A stretch of 64,000 nt of DNA from Krasilnikoviella flava (GTDB taxonomy: Bacteria; Actinomycetota; Actinomycetes; Actinomycetales; Cellulomonadaceae). Made by a program: the position numbers and the translations under genes. The notes below the pieces were generated by a model. It made no database searches and was not told where the DNA came from. It saw nothing but the letters and a program-made list of their open reading frames with translations. The stretch spans positions 62,001-126,000 of the forward strand of contig NZ_FUZQ01000005.1 of assembly GCF_900167525.1 (NCBI RefSeq), read 5' to 3'. Position 1 is the first letter of the stretch; every line of letters begins with the position of its first letter. Shown here in pieces: positions 32,174-41,615 of this stretch.

Positions 32174-32239
32174 GCGGGCTCGACGGCACCCGGGCTCGGA
32201 TCGACCCGCTCCGTCGGCGCCGCGGGGCATGATGTTCCG

Positions 32240-33226
32240 GTGCCCGACTCCTCGCCCGTCCCGCCCCTCCCGCCCGCGCTGGCGGCCGCGCTGCAGGACT
32301 ACCTCGCGCACCTCGGCGTCGAGCGCGGGCTGTCGACCAACACGGTGGCGGCGTACCGCCGCGACCTCGGTCGCTACGCCCGCCACCTCGAGGCGACCGG
32401 TCGGTCGGGTCTCGACGACGTGGGGGAGCGCGACGTCGAGGACTACGTTCTGGTGCTGCGCCAGGGGTCGGACGACGGCGCCCCGCTGTCGCCGTCGTCC
32501 ACCGCCCGTGCGCTGGCCGCGGTGCGCGGCTGGCACCGGTTCGCGCACGCCGAGGGCGTGACCCGCGCCGACCCGGCGTCCCAGGTGCACGCGCCGAGCG
32601 CCCTGCGGCGCCTGCCGCACGCGCTGTCGATCGACGAGATCGCCCGTCTGCTGGACGCCGCGGCCGCCGGCGACGGTGCGGTGCCGCTGCGCGACCGTGC
32701 GCTCCTGGAGCTCCTCTACTCGACCGGCGGCCGCATCAGCGAGGTCGTGGGGCTCGACATCGACGACGTCGACGGCCTGCTCGGTGACGGCGACGGCGAC
32801 GAGGGCCCCCGTGCGGGGTCCGTGCGGCTGCGGGGCAAGGGCGACAAGGAGCGCGTGGTGCCGGTGGGCTCGTACGCCAGGACCGCGCTGGAGGCGTACC
32901 TGGTCCGTGCCCGGGCGCTGCTCGCGTCCGCCGGCCGGGGCACACCTGCCCTGTTCCTCAACACCCGCGGTGCGCGCCTGTCGCGCCAGAGCGCGTGGTC
33001 GGTGCTGCAGGCGGCGGCGGAGCGCGCCGGGCTGACGCAGCACGTGTCGCCGCACACGCTGCGGCACTCGTTCGCGACCCATCTGCTCGCGGGCGGCGCG
33101 GACGTGCGCGTGGTGCAGGAGCTGCTCGGGCACGCGTCGGTGACGACCACGCAGATCTACACGATGGTGACGCGCGACGCGCTGCGCGAGGTATACGCCG
33201 CGGCGCACCCGCGGGCGCTCGGCTGA
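32240..33226 (+). CDS. xerD: Site-specific tyrosine recombinase XerD
   Basis: This recombinase resolves chromosome dimers at dif with XerC. The 328-residue protein has the SAM-like core-binding domain ([20 protein letters not shown]) and the catalytic residues Arg in [11 protein letters not shown], Lys in [10 protein letters not shown], His-x-x-Arg in HTLRHSFAT, His in [11 protein letters not shown], and the Tyr nucleophile in QIYTMV. An acidic insertion ([14 protein letters not shown]) follows the first catalytic Arg, where most XerD proteins have a short turn. CATGAT (32228-32233) is 6 bases before the GTG start. The parA-scpA-scpB genes downstream are the usual neighbours, which argues against a phage integrase. 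Confidence 0.92.
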   Translation: MPDSSPVPPLPPALAAALQDYLAHLGVERGLSTNTVAAYRRDLGRYARHLEATGRSGLDDVGERDVEDYVLVLRQGSDDGAPLSPSSTARALAAVRGWHRFAHAEGVTRADPASQVHAPSALRRLPHALSIDEIARLLDAAAAGDGAVPLRDRALLELLYSTGGRISEVVGLDIDDVDGLLGDGDGDEGPRAGSVRLRGKGDKERVVPVGSYARTALEAYLVRARALLASAGRGTPALFLNTRGARLSRQSAWSVLQAAAERAGLTQHVSPHTLRHSFATHLLAGGADVRVVQELLGHASVTTTQIYTMVTRDALREVYAAAHPRALG

Positions 33227-33313
33227 ACCGCCCCGGGACGCTTCCGGGGACGAAGGGCGGCGCGCCCGGCGTGCCGCCCGGGCCCGTCGAGGTGCTGGGG
33301 TAGCGTGGCGCAG

Positions 33314-34273
33314 GTGAGCGAGGGACTCGGGAGCGACACCATGACGCAGACGACCACGAGCGACGCCTCACCGGCCGCGGTCCCCGCGACCAGTCCCACC
33401 CCGGGCAGTCCGGCGGGCCAGGCCGAGGAGCCGCGCACCGACGTCGTCGGGCGGCCGCTGCCCGACTTCCGCGACCCGGCGCCGCTGGCGTCCCACGGGC
33501 CCGCGCGCATCGTCGCGATGTGCAACCAGAAGGGTGGCGTCGGCAAGACCACCACGACGATCAACCTGGGTGCGGCGCTGGCCGAGTACGGACGCCGCGT
33601 GCTGCTCGTCGACTTCGACCCGCAGGGCGCCGCGTCGGTAGGTGTGGGCGTCAGCCCCCACGACCTCGACCTCAGCGTCTACAACCTGCTCATGGAGCGT
33701 GACGTCGGCTTCGCCGACGTGCTGCAGCCCACGAACATCGAGGGCCTGGACGTGCTGCCGGCCAACATCGACCTGTCGGCCGCGGAGGTCCAGCTCGTCG
33801 GGGAGGTGGCCCGAGAGTCGGTGCTCGCCCGCGCGCTGCGCCCGGCGCTGGACGACTACGACGTCATCCTCGTGGACTGCCAGCCGTCGCTCGGCCTGCT
33901 GACGGTCAACGCCCTCACGGCGGCGCACGGCGTGCTCATCCCGCTCGAGTGCGAGTTCTTCGCCCTGCGCGGCGTCGCCCTGCTCGTGGAGACGATCGAG
34001 AAGGTGCGCGACCGGCTCAACCCGGCGCTGGAGATCGACGGCATCCTGCCGACCATGTACGACTCCCGCACCCTGCACTCGCGCGAGGTCGTCGCGCGGG
34101 TGCACGAGGCGTTCGGCGACACGCTGCTGCACACGGTCATCGGGCGCACGGTGAAGTTCCCCGACGCGTCCGTCGCCGCGGAGCCCATCACCAACTACGC
34201 CCCGACCCACGCCGGCGCCGCCGCGTACCGGCAGCTCGCGCGGGAGCTCGTCGCCCGTGGTGACGCTGCCTGA
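33314..34273 (+). CDS. ParA/Soj-family ATPase of the scp locus
   Basis: This ParA/MinD-type ATPase of 319 residues has a deviant Walker A in CNQKGGVGKTTTTINLG near residue 71, Walker A' LVDFDPQGAASVGVGV, and VILVDCQPSLGLLTVNAL. An N-terminal Pro/Ala/Thr-rich segment of about 65 residues precedes the ATPase. It lies in the xerD-parA-scpA-scpB block, separate from the oriC parAB genes, so a chromosome-organisation role with condensin is inferred. Start choice is uncertain: GTG 33314 is 7 bases after TAGCGT (leaderless), while ATG 33341 has GGGAG ahead of it. It overlaps scpA by 17 bases. Confidence 0.88.
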   Translation: MSEGLGSDTMTQTTTSDASPAAVPATSPTPGSPAGQAEEPRTDVVGRPLPDFRDPAPLASHGPARIVAMCNQKGGVGKTTTTINLGAALAEYGRRVLLVDFDPQGAASVGVGVSPHDLDLSVYNLLMERDVGFADVLQPTNIEGLDVLPANIDLSAAEVQLVGEVARESVLARALRPALDDYDVILVDCQPSLGLLTVNALTAAHGVLIPLECEFFALRGVALLVETIEKVRDRLNPALEIDGILPTMYDSRTLHSREVVARVHEAFGDTLLHTVIGRTVKFPDASVAAEPITNYAPTHAGAAAYRQLARELVARGDAA

Positions 34274-35210
34274 CGTCGCCCCGGAGGCGGGGACGGCCGA
34301 CGGCCCCGACGCCCGGCCGGGGTTCGAGGTGCACCTCGACAACTTCACCGGCCCGTTCGACCTGCTGCTCTCGCTGATCGCGAAGCGCGAGCTCGACGTC
34401 ACCGAGGTGGCGCTCGCGGAGGTGACGGACGAGTTCGTCGCGCACATCCGGGAGGCCGAGGCCACCGCGCGCGCGGCGACGGCCCGCGGCGAGGAGCACC
34501 CGTCGTGGGACCTCGGCACGGCGAGCGAGTTCCTCGTGGTGGCGGCCACCCTGTTGGACCTCAAGGCCGCGCGACTGCTCCCGGGCGTCGTCGAGGAGGA
34601 CGCCGAGGACCTGGAGCTGCTCGAGGCGCGGGACCTCCTCTTCGCCCGGCTGCTGCAGTACCGGGCGTACAAGGAGGTCTCCGGCATCCTCGCCGAGCTC
34701 CTCGAGACCGAGGGGCGCCGCGTGCCGCGCGCGGTGCCCCTCGAGCCGTACCTCACGGCGCTGCTGCCCGAGCTGGTGTGGACGCTCGACGGGGCACGCC
34801 TCGCGGAGCTGGCGGCCAAGGCGCTGGAGCCCAAGCCGCCGCCCGTCGTCGGGCTCGAGCACCTGCATGCCTCTGCCGTGAGCGTGCGCGAGCAGGCGGG
34901 CGTGGTGGCGCGGCGGCTGCGGCGCGAGCACGTCGCGACGTTCCGCGCGCTCGTGGCGGGGGAGGAGCGGCTGGTGGCGGTGGCGCGCTTCCTGGCCCTG
35001 CTGGAGCTCTTCCGCTCGGGCCGGGTCGCCTTCGAGCAGGCGACGGCGCTGGGGGAGCTCACCGTGCGGTGGACGGCGGACGACGACGGCGACCCGGACG
35101 AGGACGGCGTGCTCGCGGCCGGTTTCGAGGAGTTCGACGGGACGCCGCAGGAGGCGGGGCCGGTCCGGCCCGCCACGGGCGGACAGGACGTGACGGAGGT
35201 CGTGGCATGA
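34257..35210 (+). CDS. scpA: Segregation and condensation protein A
   Basis: ScpA is the kleisin subunit of the bacterial SMC condensin, bridging the SMC heads. The 317-residue product has the kleisin N terminus FEVHLDNFTGPFDLLLSLIA near residue 23, a LEARDLLFARLLQYRAYKEV central helix, and a C-terminal winged-helix region (VARFLALLELFRSGRVAFEQ). Two adjacent GTG codons (34257 and 34260) can serve as start; both lie inside the end of parA. Its stop overlaps the scpB start (ATGA), in keeping with equal production of complex subunits. Confidence 0.93.
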   Translation: MVTLPDVAPEAGTADGPDARPGFEVHLDNFTGPFDLLLSLIAKRELDVTEVALAEVTDEFVAHIREAEATARAATARGEEHPSWDLGTASEFLVVAATLLDLKAARLLPGVVEEDAEDLELLEARDLLFARLLQYRAYKEVSGILAELLETEGRRVPRAVPLEPYLTALLPELVWTLDGARLAELAAKALEPKPPPVVGLEHLHASAVSVREQAGVVARRLRREHVATFRALVAGEERLVAVARFLALLELFRSGRVAFEQATALGELTVRWTADDDGDPDEDGVLAAGFEEFDGTPQEAGPVRPATGGQDVTEVVA

Positions 35211-35905
35211 CGCAGGGGACGGACGCGGGCGAGGCTGCGGTGGAGGTGGGGGACGGACCCGACGCCCCGGAACCCAGGATCGACCTCGAGTTCGACGTCG
35301 ACGACCTGCCCGGCGGCCTCGCGGCCGCGCTGGAGGCCGTGCTCATGGTCACCGAGTCGCCTGTTCCGGTGGAGCGGCTGGCGGTGGGCGTCTCCCGGCC
35401 GGTGCCGGAGGTGGCAGCGGTGCTCGAGGAGCTGGCCGCCGAGTACCGGGGGGCGACGGGCGGGCGGCCGCGGGGGTTCGAGCTGCGGGAGGGCGTCGAC
35501 GGCTGGCGCGTCTACTCGGCGCGGGCGCAGGCCGATGTCGTGGGGGCGTTCGTGCTGGAGGGGCAGTCCTCCCGGCTGAGCCAGGCCGCCCTGGAGACCC
35601 TTGCCGTCATCGCGTACCGCCAGCCGGTCACGCGTGGTCAGGTGTCCGCGGTGCGCGGGGTGAGCGTCGACGGGGTGGTGCGGACGCTGCTCGCCCGAGG
35701 GCTGATCGCCGAGACCGGGCAGGACCCCATGACCGGCGCGGTGCTGTTCGGCACCACGGGGGAGTTCCTCGACCGCATGGGCTGGACGTCCTTGGACGCG
35801 TTGCCGCCGCTGGCTCCGCACCTGCCCGACGTGGGGGAGGCGATCGGCCTGGACCCGTCCTCGGCCCTCCGACGGGTGCTGGCGGAGGACGGGCCCGAGG
35901 CCTGA
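35207..35905 (+). CDS. scpB: Segregation and condensation protein B
   Basis: ScpB is the dimeric winged-helix partner of ScpA in SMC condensin. The 232-residue protein has an acidic N terminus (about 35 residues), then LAAALEAVLMVTESPVPVER, GFELREGVDGWRVYSA, LSQAALETLAVIAYRQPVTR and VRTLLARGLIAETGQDPMTG, all typical of the two winged helices. The start overlaps the scpA stop. Its stop codon lies inside the left arm of a terminator hairpin shared with the convergent ohr gene. Confidence 0.94.
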   Translation: MTQGTDAGEAAVEVGDGPDAPEPRIDLEFDVDDLPGGLAAALEAVLMVTESPVPVERLAVGVSRPVPEVAAVLEELAAEYRGATGGRPRGFELREGVDGWRVYSARAQADVVGAFVLEGQSSRLSQAALETLAVIAYRQPVTRGQVSAVRGVSVDGVVRTLLARGLIAETGQDPMTGAVLFGTTGEFLDRMGWTSLDALPPLAPHLPDVGEAIGLDPSSALRRVLAEDGPEA

Positions 35906-35927
35906 CGGCGCGCGCGGACCGTCAGGC
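35900..35927. terminator. Hairpin shared by scpB and ohr 3' ends
   Basis: GCCTGACGG (35900-35908) pairs perfectly with CCGTCAGGC (35919-35927) around a 10-base loop. The left arm contains the scpB stop (TGA) and the right arm contains the ohr stop (TCA on the + strand). Confidence 0.65.
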
Positions 35928-36344
35928 GACGGTGGCGTCGACGCTGACGTCGACGTTGCCACGCGTGGCGTTCGAGTACGGGCACACCTGGTGCGCGGCG
36001 GCCACGAGGGCGTCGGCCGTGGCCTGGTCGACGCCGCCCAGCTCGGCGTGCAGCGCCACGGCGAGCCGGAAGCCGCCCTCGTCCGTGGGCAGGAGAGACA
36101 CCTCCGCGACGACCGCGGAGTCGGTCAGCGGCGCCTTCTGACGGCGGGCGACGAGCTTGAGCGCGGAGTGGAAGCAGGCGGCGTACCCAGCGGCGAAGAG
36201 CTGCTCGGGGTTGGTGGCCCCGCCGGCACCGCCCATCTCCTTGGGGATCGCGAGGTCGACGTCGAGCAGGCCGTCGTCGGTCCGCGAGCGGCCGTCCCGA
36301 CCCTCGCCGGTGGCGGTCGCGACTGCCGTGTAGATCGCGCTCAT
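35922..36344 (-). CDS. ohr: Organic hydroperoxide resistance protein Ohr
   Basis: This peroxidase uses two Cys residues and lipoyl thiols to reduce organic hydroperoxides. The 140-residue protein matches Ohr proper: MSAIYTAVATATGEGRDGRS, ATNPEQLFAAGYAACFHSAL with the peroxidatic Cys, and HQVCPYSNATRGNVDV with the resolving Cys. The ATG at 36342-36344 has GAGGGAGC upstream; the longer frame back to 36407 crosses the likely operator and is rejected. It is divergent from a TetR gene, unlike the usual OhrR (MarR-type) partner. Confidence 0.93.
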   Translation of the reverse strand: MSAIYTAVATATGEGRDGRSRTDDGLLDVDLAIPKEMGGAGGATNPEQLFAAGYAACFHSALKLVARRQKAPLTDSAVVAEVSLLPTDEGGFRLAVALHAELGGVDQATADALVAAAHQVCPYSNATRGNVDVSVDATVA

Positions 36345-36367
36345 GATGCTCCCTCTCGGTAGAGTTA

Positions 36368-36383
36368 CTAGTTCGTCTACTAG
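36368..36383. promoter_or_regulatory. Inverted repeat between ohr and a TetR gene
   Basis: CTAGT-N6-ACTAG (36368-36383), flanked so that TACTAG also occurs twice 12 bases apart (36366 and 36378). It is AT-rich within a GC-rich region, lies just upstream of ohr, and would overlap its promoter. Likely the operator of the divergent TetR-family regulator. Confidence 0.5.
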
Positions 36384-36450
36384 ACCATGCGGAGACCGTC
36401 GCCGCAAGCAGCCGATCCGCGGCGCCGGGCGGACGTGAGAGGTTGGGCCG

Positions 36451-37077
36451 ATGGGAACGAGTGCGGCAGCGGGTGCGGGGTCCGGGCGCGCCCCGGCGGT
36501 GCGCGGGCAGGTGCGCGGGCGGATCCTCGAGGCGGGGAGCCGGCTCCTCTATGCCGAGGGCATCCGTGCCGTGAGCGCGGACCGGGTGATCGCGGCGGCC
36601 GGCGTGTCGAAGGTCACGTTCTACCGGCACTTCCCGAGCAAGGACGACCTGGTCGTGGCGTACCTGCAGGAGCTCGCGGCCGCGGAGCGAGAGCAGCTCG
36701 AGCGGCTCCGCGCCGAGCACGTCGGAGACGCCCCGGCCACGCTGGGGGCGCTCGCCGCGGCCCTCGGCGACGTGGCGCGGGGCGAACGGTTCCGCGGCTG
36801 CGCGTTCGTCAACGCCGGGGCCGAGTTCGCCGACCCGTCGCACCCCGTGCGCCGCGCGGTGGCCGCCCATCGTGCCTGGTACGCGGGTTTCTTCACCGAC
36901 GTCGCGCGGGACGCAGGCGCCGACGACCCCCGCGCCGCGGCCGCCGAGCTGATGATGCTGCGCGACGGCGCGATGGTGTGCGGGGACGTCGACGACGCGG
37001 ACGCCGTGGAGCCGCGGCTCTCCTCGGCGTTCGGGGCCGTGCTCGCCGCGCACCGTCGGGCCACGTCCCGGGCCTGA
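36451..37077 (+). CDS. TetR/AcrR-family regulator, divergent from ohr
   Basis: This is a 208-residue TetR-type repressor. The N-terminal HTH reads GRILEAGSRLLYAEGIRAVS...GVSKVTFYRHFPSKDDLV (residues about 25-68). The ligand domain includes ERFRGCAFVNAGAEF and MMLRDGAMVCGD, each with a Cys, so thiol-based sensing is possible but unproven. It starts at the ATG at 36451. Its position back-to-back with ohr, with an inverted repeat in between, suggests control of ohr. Other targets cannot be excluded. Confidence 0.8.
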   Translation: MGTSAAAGAGSGRAPAVRGQVRGRILEAGSRLLYAEGIRAVSADRVIAAAGVSKVTFYRHFPSKDDLVVAYLQELAAAEREQLERLRAEHVGDAPATLGALAAALGDVARGERFRGCAFVNAGAEFADPSHPVRRAVAAHRAWYAGFFTDVARDAGADDPRAAAAELMMLRDGAMVCGDVDDADAVEPRLSSAFGAVLAAHRRATSRA

Positions 37078-37125
37078 CCGCCCGTCGTCGAGCGCGCCCC
37101 GGCCGACCTGAGAGAATCGGTCACC

Positions 37126-38007
37126 ATGAGCACCGAACGCCGCGGCGGGAGCCGCCGCACCAACCGCCCCCAGGGCCCCGCACAGCGCCAGCAGCGGCCG
37201 CAGCGCCCGCGCGGCGCCGCCGCCACCCGTCGTCCCGCCCCTTCGCGCGGATCCGAGCCGGAGCACGACGTCCACGTCGCCGACGGCGTGCGGCTGCAGA
37301 AGGTGCTCGCCCAGGCCGGCCTCGGCTCGCGCCGCAAGTGCGAGGAGCTCATCGCGGCGGGGCACGTGGAGGTGGACGGCGTCCTCGTGACGGAGCTCGG
37401 CGTGCGCGTGGACCCGGCGAAGGCCGTCGTCCACGTGGACGGGATGCGCGTGCAGCTCGACGCATCGAAGATCACGATCGCGCTCAACAAGCCTCTCGGC
37501 GTGGTGTCCACGATGAGCGACCCGGAGGGCCGCCCGACGCTCGCCGACCTCGTCAAGGACCGGTCGGAGCGGCTGTTCCACGTCGGTCGGCTCGACGTCG
37601 ACAGCGAGGGCCTGCTGCTGCTCACCAACGACGGCGAGCTGGCGAACCGGCTCGCGCACCCCCGGTACGAGATCCGCAAGACCTACCTGGTGACGGTCGC
37701 GGGCGGCGAGTTCTACCCCCGCCACGGCAAGCAGCTGACCGACGGTGTCGAGCTCGAGGACGGCCTCGCCCGCGCCGACAAGGTGCGCGTGGTCGACGCG
37801 GTCCCCGGTGCCACGATGCTCGAGGTGGTGCTGCACGAGGGGCGCAACCGCATCGTGCGCCGCATGCTCGACGCCGTCGGGTTCCCCGTGACACGCCTGG
37901 TGCGTACGCGGATCGGCCCCATCGCCCTCGGTGACCTGCGCGTCGGGCGCTCGCGGGTGCTCGGGCGCACCGAGCTCGGCACGCTCATGCGCGACGTCGA
38001 CATGTGA
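37126..38007 (+). CDS. rluB: Pseudouridine synthase, RluB/RsuA family
   Basis: This enzyme isomerises a uridine in 23S rRNA (RluB-type) or 16S rRNA (RsuA-type). The 293-residue protein has a basic Arg/Gln/Pro-rich tail of about 50 residues, an S4 RNA-binding domain (RLQKVLAQAGLGSRRKCEEL), and the catalytic domain with VGRLDVDSEGLLLLTNDG, whose Asp is the nucleophile, plus LHEGRNRIVRRML. GAGAAT (37112-37117) lies 8 bases before the ATG. It heads a group with cmk and der, a common actinobacterial order (scpA-scpB-rluB-cmk-der). Confidence 0.92.
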   Translation: MSTERRGGSRRTNRPQGPAQRQQRPQRPRGAAATRRPAPSRGSEPEHDVHVADGVRLQKVLAQAGLGSRRKCEELIAAGHVEVDGVLVTELGVRVDPAKAVVHVDGMRVQLDASKITIALNKPLGVVSTMSDPEGRPTLADLVKDRSERLFHVGRLDVDSEGLLLLTNDGELANRLAHPRYEIRKTYLVTVAGGEFYPRHGKQLTDGVELEDGLARADKVRVVDAVPGATMLEVVLHEGRNRIVRRMLDAVGFPVTRLVRTRIGPIALGDLRVGRSRVLGRTELGTLMRDVDM

Positions 38008-38092
38008 CGCGGCGCCCTTCCGTACCCGTCCCTCGCAGTCCCCAGAAGTCCCGCGCGGCAGCCCCGCGCGACAACAGAAGGTGAGCACACAC

Positions 38093-38785
38093 GTGGTCGT
38101 CATCGCCGTCGACGGTCCCTCCGGGTCCGGCAAGTCCAGCGTCTCGAAGGCGGTGGCGGCCCGGCTGGGGCTCGCCTACCTCGACACGGGCGCCATGTAC
38201 CGGGCCGCGACGCTGTGGTGCGTCGACGGGGGGACGGACCTCGCCGACCAGGCCGCCGTGGCGTACGCGGTGCGTGGCATGCCTCTGGAGATGGGCGTCG
38301 ACCCGGCCGCGCCGACCGTGCACCTGGGCGGCCGCGACGTCGCCGCGGCCATCCGCGCCACCGAGGTGTCCACCGCGGTCTCGCAGGTCGCCACCAACCT
38401 CGAGGTCCGCGCGGAGCTGCGCCGTCGCCAGCGCGCCGTCATCGAGGCCGAGAACGCTCCGGGCGGCTTCTCCGGGGGGCAGGGCATCGTCGCCGAGGGG
38501 CGCGACATCACCACCGTCGTCGCCCCGGACGCCGATGCCCGCGTGCTGCTCACCGCGAGCGAGGAGGCCCGGCTGCGCCGACGTTCCCTCGAGGTGCACG
38601 GTGCCGCGGACGCGTCGGCCGTCGAGGCCACGCGCGACCAGGTGCTGCGCCGCGACCGCGACGACTCGACCGTGAGCCAGTTCCAGGTCGCGGCCGACGG
38701 CGTCGCCACCGTCGACTCCTCCGACCTGGACTTCGATCAGACGGTCGACGCCGTCCTCGCGGTGGTCGCCCAGGTCACGGCCTGA
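38093..38785 (+). CDS. cmk: Cytidylate kinase
   Basis: This kinase phosphorylates CMP and dCMP. The 230-residue protein has the P-loop VDGPSGSGKSSVSK near residues 6-19, the substrate motif YLDTGAMYRAATLW, GIVAEGRDITTVVAPDA, and the LID region ARLRRRSLEVHG. The start is the GTG at 38093, since AAGGTGAG is correctly spaced before it; GTG 38081 lacks a site. A small downstream gap with a short palindrome leads to der. Confidence 0.95.
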   Translation: MVVIAVDGPSGSGKSSVSKAVAARLGLAYLDTGAMYRAATLWCVDGGTDLADQAAVAYAVRGMPLEMGVDPAAPTVHLGGRDVAAAIRATEVSTAVSQVATNLEVRAELRRRQRAVIEAENAPGGFSGGQGIVAEGRDITTVVAPDADARVLLTASEEARLRRRSLEVHGAADASAVEATRDQVLRRDRDDSTVSQFQVAADGVATVDSSDLDFDQTVDAVLAVVAQVTA

Positions 38786-38934
38786 CCCGACGGGTCCGGC
38801 GTTCGCCCGACCCGACATGCCCCCGCCGCCCGGCCCTGGCTCCACGGGTCGCCCACGCTTCGTCGCGGGGCCCGAGGGCTCGGTGACGGGGGTCTCGTTC
38901 GTGACAGGCCGCTCGGCCTGGGAGAATGGTGCGC

Positions 38935-40503
38935 ATGACCACTCCCGCCGACGGCTCCGTGCCTGCTGCCGAGCCCACCGACGACCCCACCGCCGAGCTC
39001 GCGCCCCCGGCCGAGGCTCCCGGTCAGGAGCCGGGCCGCGACGCCGTGGCGGAGGTCCTCGAGTCCGACGACGACGAGGCGCGCGAGCGCGCCCTGCGCG
39101 CCGGGCTGGAGGACTTCGAGCTCGATGAGGCCGACCGCGCCCTGCTGGACGCCGAGTGGGACGAGGAGGGCTTCGGACCGGGCGAGGCACCGCTGCCCGT
39201 GCTCGCCGTCGTGGGACGCCCCAACGTCGGCAAGTCGACCCTCGTCAACCGCATCCTCGGACGCCGCGAGGCCGTCACCGAGGACACCCCGGGTGTCACC
39301 CGCGACCGGGTGAGCTACCCCGGCGAGTGGGCCGGCCGCGAGTTCACCCTCGTGGACACGGGCGGTTGGGAGGTCGACGTCGCGGGCATCGAGTCCAAGG
39401 TCGCGGAGCAGGCGGAGGTCGCCGTCGAGCTGGCCGACGCCGTGATCTTCGTCGTCGACGCCACCGTGGGCGCGACGTCGACCGACGAGCGCGTGGTGGA
39501 GCTGCTGCGCCGTTCGGGCAAGCCCGTCGTGCTGTGCGCCAACAAGGTGGACGGCCCGTCCGGCGAGGCCGACGCGGCCTACCTGTGGGCGCTCGGCCTG
39601 GGCGAGCCCCACCCCGTCTCCGCGCTGCACGGGCGTGGCACGGGCGACCTGCTCGACGCGGCCATGAAGGTGCTGCCCGCGGTCTCCGAGCACGGGGAGC
39701 TGCGGCCCGCCGGCCCGCGCCGCGTCGCGCTCGTCGGGCGCCCGAACGTCGGCAAGTCGTCGCTGCTGAACAAGATCGCCGGCGCTCAGCGTGTCGTCGT
39801 CGACGAGGTCGCGGGCACCACGCGGGACCCGGTCGACGAGCTCGTCCTGATCAAGGGCGTGCCCTACTGGTTCGTCGACACCGCGGGCATCCGCCGCCGC
39901 GTGCACCAGACGCGCGGCGCGGACTTCTACGCGTCCCTGCGCACGCAGGCCGCCATCGAGAAGGCCGAGGTGGCGGTGGTCCTCGTCGACGCCTCGCAGC
40001 CGATGACGGAGCAGGACACGCGCGTCATCTCGCAGGCTGTGGACGCGGGGCGCGCGCTCGTCATCGCGTACAACAAGTGGGACCTCATGGACGACGACCG
40101 TCGCCCGTACCTCGAGCGCGAGATCGAGAAGGACCTGGTGCAGGTGCAGTGGGCGCCGCGCGTCAACGTCTCCGCGCGCACCGGCTGGCACACCGACAAG
40201 CTGACGCGCGCGCTCGAGACCTCCCTGGAGTCCTGGGACACCCGCATCCCCACCGGCCGTCTCAACGCGTTCCTCGGCGAGCTCGTCGCCGCGCACCCGC
40301 ACCCGCTGCGCGGCGGGAAGCAGCCGCGCATCCTGTTCGGCACGCAGGCCGCGACGCGGCCGCCCCGGTTCGTCATCTTCGCCACGGGGTTCCTCGAGGC
40401 CGGCTACCGCCGCTTCATCGAGCGCCGCCTGCGCGAGACCTTCGGCTTCGAGGGCTCGCCCATCGAGATCAGCGTCCGCGTGCGGGAGAAGCGCCGCCGG
40501 TGA
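38935..40503 (+). CDS. der: Ribosome-assembly GTPase Der (EngA)
   Basis: Der is a double-GTPase needed to mature the 50S ribosomal subunit. The 522-residue protein has two G domains, each with GRPNVGKS (about residues 98 and 270), DTGGW and DTAGI switch motifs, NKVD and NKWD specificity motifs, and a C-terminal KH-like domain. An acidic N-terminal extension of about 85 residues, absent in E. coli, is common in actinobacteria. GAGAAT (38922-38927) is 7 bases before the ATG at 38935. Confidence 0.96.
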   Translation: MTTPADGSVPAAEPTDDPTAELAPPAEAPGQEPGRDAVAEVLESDDDEARERALRAGLEDFELDEADRALLDAEWDEEGFGPGEAPLPVLAVVGRPNVGKSTLVNRILGRREAVTEDTPGVTRDRVSYPGEWAGREFTLVDTGGWEVDVAGIESKVAEQAEVAVELADAVIFVVDATVGATSTDERVVELLRRSGKPVVLCANKVDGPSGEADAAYLWALGLGEPHPVSALHGRGTGDLLDAAMKVLPAVSEHGELRPAGPRRVALVGRPNVGKSSLLNKIAGAQRVVVDEVAGTTRDPVDELVLIKGVPYWFVDTAGIRRRVHQTRGADFYASLRTQAAIEKAEVAVVLVDASQPMTEQDTRVISQAVDAGRALVIAYNKWDLMDDDRRPYLEREIEKDLVQVQWAPRVNVSARTGWHTDKLTRALETSLESWDTRIPTGRLNAFLGELVAAHPHPLRGGKQPRILFGTQAATRPPRFVIFATGFLEAGYRRFIERRLRETFGFEGSPIEISVRVREKRRR

Positions 40504-40529
40504 CCCGATGAGCTCGCGATGAGCTGCCG

Positions 40530-41573
40530 ATGAGCACCGCCCCGCTGGGCCGCAGGGGTCGCCTGCTGCGCCTGGGCGCGGCGCGCGACACCTCTGCCGT
40601 GCGCCACCTCGTGACGTTCCTCGTGGTGTCCGTGGCGACGGTGCTGGTGACGCGCTTCCTGCTCGCCGCCTCCGGGTACCCGCAGGTGGGCGGCGGCGGG
40701 CTGCACGTGGCGCACGTCCTGTGGGGCGGCCTCGGCATGGCGCTCGCGGTGGTGGTGCTGCTGTCGTGGGTCGGCCCGGCGCCGCGGTCGTTGGGTGCGG
40801 TGCTCGGCGGGATCGGGTTCGGGCTGTTCGTCGACGAGATCGGCAAGTTCGTCACGTCCGACAACGACTACTTCTATGCGCCGACCGCGGCGCTCATCTA
40901 CGCCGTCGTGGTGGTGCTCGTGCTGCTCGTCGAGGCCCTGCACGGACGGCGGGCGCACCACCCGGCGGAGTATCTCGCGGTGGCGACAGACCGGGCCGTC
41001 GCGGGCGTCGCGGGCGGCTTCACCGACGCGGACCGCGCCGAGGCGCGCGCGCTCGTGGAGCGCGGGCAGGGCGAGCCCGGTGCCGCGGAGGTGGCCGCGC
41101 TGGTCGAGGCGGTCCCGCGGGACGACGTGACCGTGCCCGACCCGGTGCGCGCGCTCGTGCGTCGTGCCTCGGCGTGGTTCGCGGACGCCATGGAGCACCG
41201 GTGGGCGGCCGCCGTGGTGACGGTCGCCGTGCTGGGTACCGCGGCCGGGTCGCTCGTGGTCGGGCTGCGCGTGCTGACCGGGGAAGTGGACGTGCCGACG
41301 TGGGTCGGTGCGGGCATCCTCGCGGCCGTAGCCACGACGGTCGGTTGCGTGGTGCGAGCGCTGGTCGTCGGGCGGGGTGATCACCGGGCCGGGGCCGTCT
41401 GGGTGCGGCGCGGGGTGCTGGTCAGCCTGCTCGTGACGCAGCTCCTCGCGTTCCGGGCCGTGCAGTGGGTCGCGGTCGCCGGGCTGGTCGTGGACCTGCT
41501 GGTGCTCGTCGCGCTCGGGGTAGCGCTCGGGCGCGACGACGAGCGCCGCACCACGCGGCCGCGGGGCCGCTGA
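40530..41573 (+). CDS. Multi-pass membrane protein of unknown function
   Basis: This 347-residue protein has about eight hydrophobic segments: four in residues 25-140 and four in 225-335, separated by a soluble Ala/Glu/Arg-rich loop of about 80 residues. A striking motif, GFGLFVDEIGKFVTSDNDYF, ends the third segment and puts several charged residues at the membrane edge. HVAHVLWGGLGMA with two His is in segment two. I do not recognise a named family. The ATG at 40530 is the third of three ATGAGC copies in different frames (40508, 40519, 40530). It follows der by 26 bases. Confidence 0.7.
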   Translation: MSTAPLGRRGRLLRLGAARDTSAVRHLVTFLVVSVATVLVTRFLLAASGYPQVGGGGLHVAHVLWGGLGMALAVVVLLSWVGPAPRSLGAVLGGIGFGLFVDEIGKFVTSDNDYFYAPTAALIYAVVVVLVLLVEALHGRRAHHPAEYLAVATDRAVAGVAGGFTDADRAEARALVERGQGEPGAAEVAALVEAVPRDDVTVPDPVRALVRRASAWFADAMEHRWAAAVVTVAVLGTAAGSLVVGLRVLTGEVDVPTWVGAGILAAVATTVGCVVRALVVGRGDHRAGAVWVRRGVLVSLLVTQLLAFRAVQWVAVAGLVVDLLVLVALGVALGRDDERRTTRPRGR

Positions 41574-41615
41574 CCGGCGTCGCGCCCGCCGGTCTGCGGG
41601 CCTAGGGTCGATGGC

